Of a stretch of DNA of 64,000 nucleotides, positions 37,201-45,255 are shown piece by piece. The position numbers and the translations under genes were made by a program. Source of the stretch: Adiantum capillus-veneris (lineage: Eukaryota > Streptophyta > Polypodiopsida > Polypodiales > Pteridaceae); the NCBI GenBank assembly GCA_014529385.2, contig CM043945.1:99297463-99361462 (forward strand), read 5' to 3'. How positions within the stretch are numbered: position 1 is the first letter of the stretch; each line of letters opens with the position of its first letter. The notes under the pieces are model-generated. The model had not been told where the DNA came from, searched no databases, and worked only from the letters and a program-made list of their open reading frames with translations.

Positions 37201-40200
37201 GATCTTGGATACTAGAGATGAAGCTCGGTTGTGCCATGACATAATCAACTGTGCTGGCTCCCATGTCTGTGTGGAAAGCATGTAAAACCTTCTGCAGGGG
37301 GAAATCTCTGTTGGCCAGTCCATGTGCAGTCCTCATGTCTATCAAGTGTCGTCCATGCTCAGTATGTTTTACATCTTGTGATAGTCTCGATAGGCCCGTC
37401 TCTGCAACATCCAGCTCTCTCAGCATCTCCTCTGAAGTATCATAAAATAATGTCTGGTGATGTGCAGTCCTAGCATTGAAGTCCCCTAGGATGATAATGT
37501 CACCATCTCTAGAGAACTCCCATACGTCAAAGGGGGATTGTCCTCTGCGTGGTGCATATACTGACGTATAGGGGGGAAAGTAGCAAATAGCAATATAAAG
37601 ATACCTTCATGTCTCTCCTCTCAATCTCACCCACATGTACCTAGCTTGCTATCACAAGGCGGGCACCACGTGCCAATAGAAAATAACAGACTGAACAGAC
37701 TTTTAGCACTTCAATAACAACTGAATTGAGAGAGAGAGAGAGAGAGAGAGACGACACGCGACACGGAGTGGCGGAATTCCACCCCAGAGAGTATTGGCCC
37801 CAAACCTTGGCGCCCCTTTCGGTATTTCTTTATATTGCATCATCAAAGTACAAGCCGGTACTCCAAACTCTACACCTTCTCTAGGAAGCATGCCAGAGAA
37901 TGAGCCCTAGCCTCATATTTAAAGGCCCTTGGCCTAAAAAGCAGTTTACATGAAAAGCTTTGAAACTCAAAAGCTTTTGGTCCAAAAAGTAGTTTACATG
38001 AAAAACTTTCATTCAAACTCAAAAGCTTCTGGTCCAAAAAGCAATGCCAAAAGTTGCCAGCGCAATTTACGGAAATCCGTACAGCCTGCCACGTCATCAT
38101 GTCAGTGCAATTGTCGGAATTTGTCTGCTGCCTTAGGGTTAGGGTTAGGTTTTTTGGCAGAAATTAGGGTTGCAGGTTTTAGGGTTAGGGTTTGCAGTAA
38201 TTAGGGTTTGCAGGTTTTAGGGTTAGGGTTTCTAGAATTAGGGTTTCAGCAGTTAGGGTTTTCAGAATTAGGGTTTTTGGCAGAAATTAGGGTTAGGGTT
38301 TTCTGCACTCGGGCAACCACGTCCTCACTCTGTGACACTTCTTCTACTGCTTGTTCTTCTTAGGGTTTAGGCCCCTCGGCCGGCATGTGTAAGTTGGCTC
38401 CATTCTTTAGGCTTTGACACATCAGCAATTTGTTACATCTCCCCTTCTTGAAAGAGAGTAATCGTCCGCGATTAGAGCATATCTGCAAAACAACTCAAGT
38501 TAGTTCAAAAATTTCCGAGGGTCATTCCGAGGGACAATCAATTTGCTCTTTTTATTAAGGAGTTAGCTTCTCCTTTCTGCTCTTTTGATCAAGGAGTTAG
38601 CTGCTCCTATCAGCTGTTTTGATCAAGGAGTTAGCTTCTCCTTTCGTCCAGATCGGAACTCTTGATATTCCGGCGTAGTAAAATTAGCCATCACACCCAG
38701 ACCGTACTGATCTTCCTCGGGTGTCTTGATGCACTAAAATTACATACCCAGGCAATCTCATCCAATTAGGAATATTCAGTGGTTGGCACATCACAATGCA
38801 ACACAAATGCTCACATATGCATGTTACAAGACATAGAAACATAAAGCTGCCGATGAACACTCCTCCCGCATAACCTAACAAGGTCCAGGCCGGGAGATAT
38901 TCAACGACTCCCTCATCACTCCTCCCACATAACCTAAAAAGGTCCGGGCTGGGAGATATAGAGGCCTTTTACAACCAAACGCCCCCCAGACCGCAGCCTG
39001 CGTCGTCTAGAGGTGCTGAGAGTAACCACTGCTCAGACTTCTTAATACTCCTCTCGCATAACCATCCAGGTCCGGGCCGGGAGTCACAACAACAATTATT
39101 TTACAAGCATACAACCAAACGCTCCCCAGGCATCGGCCTGCGTCGTACGGAGGTTTAAACAATACCAAAACAGTATTTACCACTTCTCCACCCGGGAGTA
39201 AAATCACCAATCATTGAAACTAGTATCAAACCAGAGTCAAACAATTCAAATCGGCACCAAAACAGGTTCAAAACAGATACCATCCATTTCAAACAAAGTT
39301 TCAAACAATACTTTCTTAAACAAAGTTCAAAAGTATCTAACTATAAAACAACTAGAGAGTTCATTCAGGCTTTTGTTCGGACAACCGAACTTTGAGGACG
39401 ACTTGCTTGTCCTTCTGCATCACAGTGATAGTTCCGTTCCGGACTTGGAGAGTCGCATCATTCTTGTCATGCCAAGGCATGCCTAATAGAACGTCACAAT
39501 TGCCCAACTTCATGATGTGGAAATCAGCTTTTCCATGATAATCTTGAATAGTCACTGGAAGAGCACCAATGAGCGGTACTACTTTCTGAGTTTGCCCTGT
39601 GGCTAGCTCAGCTTCAATTTCTCCACCCTCTGCATCATAATCAAAGTGCATCTGCTTTAAGAATTCTGGATGGATAAAGTTCTCTGTAGCTCCGGGGTCA
39701 AAAAAAATAAGGGCTTTGAAACCATTGACTTTGCCATATGTTCGACACAATTCGTTTGTACTCTCAAGGCGTATGCCATAAATATCAGGAACTAGTCCAA
39801 TAGCAGATCTAGCTCTCTTAGCAGGAGGTGGCGCCGGGGTTCTGTCGACCGATGGTGCGGGCGTCGGCCCTTCTGGTCTATCAGTGCGTTTGGGACAATT
39901 AGAATGATTGTGTCCTGTTTGAAAGCATCCAAAGCATCGGCCTTCTTGTAGTAAAGTGTCTCGTTGTTGAGGCGTCAAACGAAGCCTTTGCGGTTGATTT
40001 TCACGAAACTCTCGAGAATTTTGTTCGTTGTTGCCGAGAGTTGTGGTTAGTGGCCTGAGCTTCTTCTGTGGTAAACTCTAGCTTTCCCTTCATCAGTTTG
40101 TAGCCGACCGCGGCATGGTCCATAAGTTCTTGCATGGTAGAGACTTGCTTGGATAGACAATATTCCTGCAATGGTGATGGTAGTCCAATGGTGTATCGTT

Positions 40201-43200
40201 CGCATTGGGCCTCCAAGGGAACAGATCTAAAGGACACCGGAAGGTACACATCGAGAAACCTTTGGTTATATTCGTCCATTGTTTCAATGGCAAGCATTTT
40301 CAAGTTGCCCCATTCTGCCAAAATCCGCACTTCAAACATAGAAGTCATGTAACTACGTGCAAAAACTGTCTTGAAAGCTTGCCAGGTCCTTGGAGCATGC
40401 GGTTGTGTCGCGATTGAACTCCACCATTGCATAGCATTATCTTTAAGAAATCCCGCTGCTCGAGAAATCTTGGATTCTTCTGTATAGTTCCCTAAAGCAT
40501 AGATGTTGTCGAATTGCTGTAGAAACTGCAATGCTTTCTTGCGATCTTTCACCCCAGAAAAAGTGAAAAATTTGATTGTCGTGCCACCATCCTTGAAATC
40601 TTTGGGTTGGTTAGGCGCATATGCCGAGTATGGATAATAAGGGTATCCATATGGGCTCCAACCATTGTACCCTGGTGGCGGTGGTGGTGGAGGTGGGGGC
40701 AATGGCGGTGGCAAAGGCGGTTGCACTGGATCAGGGTCAGATGGCTGCACCATATTCCTAAAGACTCCCCCGATTGGAACAGACGGTTGAGAAGGTTGCC
40801 AGTTAGAAGCTCTCGTACTTTCTGGTGCCGGAGGAGGAGGTACCACCTGGGGCAGCAGAGGGGGTAACATGAAGTTCAAAAATTGTTGAAAACTTTGCAG
40901 CATTGGAAGATTCTGCTGAGGATGCCGCAAAAGAATGTCGTGGAGTTCGTTGAGCAGGAACTGCAAATATTCTGCTGAATCCATGAATTCCAAGTATTGG
41001 GTTCTTAATTGGCTTATGCTGTGTAAGACACTGCGGTGAAGACGGGAGCGCGCCCGATGCGCGATGAAGTAAGGGTGGGCATGGCTAATAAGTCCGGGTT
41101 GGAGGGCAAAGATATCCTCGAATAAAGCTCTGTCTGCTCTTTTGTAGGACCGGTATGCTTTCAGAAAAGCACACGCCTGATGCTCTGATACCACTGTCAC
41201 AAGGCGGGCACCACGTGCCAATAGAAAAGAACAGACTGAACAGACTTTTAGCACTTCAATAACAACTGAACTGAGAGAGAGAGAGAGAGAGAGAGAGACG
41301 ACACGCGACACGGAGTGGCGGAATTCCACCCCAGAGAGTATTGGCCCCAAACCTTGGCGCCCCTTTCGGTATTTCTTTATATTGCATCATCAAAGTACAA
41401 GCCGGTACTCCAGACTCTGCACCTTCTCCAGGAAGCATGCCAGAGAATGAGCCCTAGCCTCATATTTAAAGGCCCTTGGCCTAAAAAGCAGTTTACATGA
41501 AAAGCTTTGAAACTCAAAAGCTTCTGGTCCAAAAAGTAGTTTACATGAAAAAATTTCATTCAAACTCAAAAGCTTCTGGTCCAAAAAGCAATGCCAAAAG
41601 CTGCCAGCGCAATTTACGGAAATCCGTACAGCCTGCCACTCAGCGCAATTGTCAGAATTTGTCTGCTGCCTTAGGGTTAGGGTTAGGGTTTTTGGCAGAA
41701 ATTAGGCTTGCAGGTTTTAGGGTTAGGGTTTTCAGAATTAGGGTTTGCAGCAATTAGGGTTTCTTGCAGAAATTAGGGTTTGCAGGTTTTAGGGTTAGGG
41801 TTTCCAGAATTAGGGTTTCAGCAGTTAGGGTTTTCAGAATTAGGGTTTCTGGCAGAAATTAGGGTTAGGGTTTTCTGCACTCGGGCAACCACATCCTCAC
41901 TCTGTGACACTTCTTCTACTGCTTGTTCTTCTTAGGGTTTAGGCCCCTCGGCCGGCATGTGTAAGTTGGCTCCATTCTTTAGGCTTTGACACGTCAGCAG
42001 TTTGTTACACTTGCTCATCCCTACGGGCTATATGTATCAATGGCTGCAACTCCTCGATGAATAACACTGCCACTCCCCCTGAGCTCCGCCCTCTGTGCTC
42101 TGATCGTGTCTCCTGTCTACGAGCTGTCTCCCATCTGTATCCACTAATGTGAGGCATAGAATTCCCAAGGGCGTGATGTGTCTCAGAGTAGAAGACCATG
42201 TCTCTCCCAGTAAAACTATCCTCAAAAGCACCCACATCAAGGTGCATAGATCCATTACAATTCCAGGTAGCAACTTTGAGTGTGGTCCCATAAATCTCAC
42301 ACCGTCATGTGGAGCGTCGCTCCAATATCACCACTCTTCCATCTCGGTAAAAGGCAATCTTACCTTTTTCCCTTGCCACTCCAATCTCCGGCATAACCTC
42401 CTACATATGAGCGATCTGCGAGAGGGTAAGGTCATCCCCGAGAAAGATGCCCGTCGTCTTAAGAGTTGGTCTCTTCTTTTTTCTTAAAAAAGTCAGAGAG
42501 AGAGAGAGAGAGAGAGGAAAAAAAACAAACCGCGCTTTTTAGTCTTTGAGAAGCCTTTACATATTTAGAACTTTAGGCTCATGCAAACTCCACTGATAAA
42601 TGATCTTTCCTTTGCATGCCTTAGGATATGTTCCCACAGGATTGACACCACACTAGACTAGGGCTTGGAAACCCAACAATGGGGCCCCTCTTTCATTTTT
42701 GGAGTACACTTTCACCCTAGGAGGATGATAATCTTGCGGACATGCCAGCTCACCATTCACGTCCTTCACAGGTATGGCAGGATCAGCACATTTACCCGGC
42801 TTTTAGCAACAACTTTTGTCATGCATTTGGACCCTCAATATCAGCCACAGGATCTGTTATTTCATGTGGATGATTGCACATGCAAGAGTGCCTATTGGCA
42901 CTTGGGCTGCGAGTATTGATCATACACACCCTACATGCACACCCCATACTTCACCCATGATCTCTCAAATGTATATGGCCACCATGTTTGTGGGGGCATC
43001 TACTAGTTGGACCCCTCCACACCTTTGGAGGCACCCATTGGCCACCTCTTCTCCAGTGTACATACATCAGCCATTAGTAGCTTCGGTTCTAGCTATGGGA
43101 ACCTTGAAAACGCACTCAAAATGAGACTCTAGTTGATTTCCCACCCAGTGTGCCAAACATTTAAGAGCAAAAAAAAAGGTATGTGGTGTTCTTTGCATAA

Positions 43201-45169
43201 TGTGGGTATCCCTTTAGCAGTGTGCTCAAAATTTCACATAATGATGACCATAAACAGCAATAAAGGCTAAATATAACCGAAAGACCACAACAATGAAAGC
43301 AATCTTCAAATACTGATTAAATTCCATATTGATGCGGAACCCAACCTCAATGCTTTGTAGCGAACAAATACAAGATCTGGCTGGCTACAGGCTTAGCTTC
43401 AGACCAAGAACCATGACTCGAGATAGTTCAGGGCAAGCGTGTTGAGTCTATATTGACTAACTAGACATTAAACTCAAGACTGCAAGAAACACGACTCTAT
43501 GTAAGACAATGAGTATACTTGATAATCTCTGTGATATGGCATCCGACATAATGCAAGAGCAACATATCGCAACGAAGTGAGAGAGGCTATGTAGATTGTG
43601 ATGGTTGCTATGCACAAGCAGGCTCTAGGCCATGCTGATGACCTGGCTACCACTCATCCCTGATCCACCAAATGCTCAACCAATTGCAAGTGAGTGGTCC
43701 CACGTCCATTAAGTCTAGTTTGTTGGCCCTTTGGTCCAGGTACTTGGGCCTTTCATGATCCTACTTGCTTGAGATACCATTGGGGTGTCCCGGATGCATA
43801 GTTGTGGGAAACACCACGAAATGCCCCCTTGGGATGTGGGGAACACCAAAACTTCATATTGACCTCTCCCGAACGTTTCCCGTTCCAGAGCGGCTGCCAT
43901 GTGGCATTTCAAAACATTTCAAACGTATGAAACATGGAGTTTTGGGCTGCATAGCTGCTTAGCTGAGTAAGTTGGTAAAAGGATGCACACTTGAGTGAAC
44001 CTTGCAGTCAATCAGATGCGAGCAACAACCTATGCGACTGTTGTATCCTCGTTACTTAAATGGGGTGGCTTGTGTGATCCATGTATTAGGAGATCTCTTC
44101 TTAGTTGTTATCTTCATGTTGTTATTTTCTTGTAGCAGCAAGAACCATTTTTGTTTTTTGTTTGTACGTGCTCCACAACTGTATGGTTTTTCTAGATGAA
44201 CGATTTTTAAGTTACTTGATAACACTGATAGTATCCCACCCTTGCTGACATGGCGTTTCCCTGTTTCAACCCTCAAAAACTTTAGCATTTCCGTTTTTGT
44301 GTTTCCGTCCCACAACTTTGCCAGGATGCCATGCCCGGAGTGCAGCTTGGCAGGCTTTAGGCTATGTCCTTTGAAGTGCAATCTGTTGGCAACAACTGGC
44401 TGAGGGTAGGAATGTTGATTTGGGGGAGAGGCTAAAGACCCAATCTTCATGCTTGCTTCCGTGGGCTTTCACAGGCAATTGCTAATTGTGGAACTTAGCA
44501 GGTCAAGACCTCATGTTCTCAACTATAGCCCGTATTGTTATGTGGTACACCTGGAAGGCTTCTTGCTGAGTGACACGCCTTCCTAACAATCTGAATGAAG
44601 ATCATTTATCTCTTTGCAGTCTTTTTGAAGGTGTTTGGCAGCTTATTGGAGCAGCCCTAGTTTGGCTTTCTCGGATCATGGAGACCGTCTTTCATCTTCT
44701 TCAGATCATAGGCAATATCGCTACAGCTGACCATGTCCAGCCTGGGCACAGTGGCCCTTCACTTAGCAACCTCCCTCTTAAAGGCCAATGTGCTTTTAAG
44801 CAAGGTTTATCTTACACGTCCAGTAAAGGCTACACTGTCTGTTTGTCTCATTTTACATGATACACGATATTTCCACGAATCACAAGAGAGATAATGAGGA
44901 AATATGTTTAGTACACTTCAAAAGCAAGATGTTTGTACAACATTATCAAAATGGGTGTCTAAGCTCAAATTTACATTTTATGTCTACTTTCAGGTAATAA
45001 CTGTGGAGCCTGGGTGTTACTTCATCAACTCTCTAATAGATGAAGCACTCAAGGACCAAGAAACTGCACCTTTTATTAAGCCTGAGGAGATCGAAAAATT
45101 CAGAGGCTTTGGAGGAGTACGCCTTGAAGATGATGTTGTAAGTGTGAGCTAAGTTCCAGCATGCCATTA

Positions 45170-45255
<86 letters not shown>

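Larger units (their letters stand above)
37650..42009 (-). mobile_element. Non-autonomous LTR retrotransposon E1 encoding only Gag and protease
   Basis: The element is flanked by 5-bp duplications CTTGC (37645-37649 and 42010-42014) within LN-4; removing it restores the LINE reading [12 protein letters not shown]. In minus orientation: 5' LTR 41195-42009, primer-binding site 41182-41193, gag 40984-40001, protease 39978-39361, about 920 bases of non-coding sequence with short tandem repeats, purine tract AAGAAGGGGAGA, and 3' LTR 37650-38437. There is no RT, RNase H or integrase. This matches the layout of terminal-repeat retrotransposons with a GAG domain, extended by a protease. The LTRs are very similar, so the copy is fairly young. 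Confidence 0.88.

Noticed and set aside
41670-41875. Possible chromosome end or subtelomere because of TTAGGG runs
   Set aside because: The runs are irregular, occur inside both LTRs of one retroelement and are followed by ordinary genes; they are part of the LTR.
43715-43912. Short open frame in the prolidase intron
   Set aside because: No family resemblance, no splice context; treated as non-coding intron.
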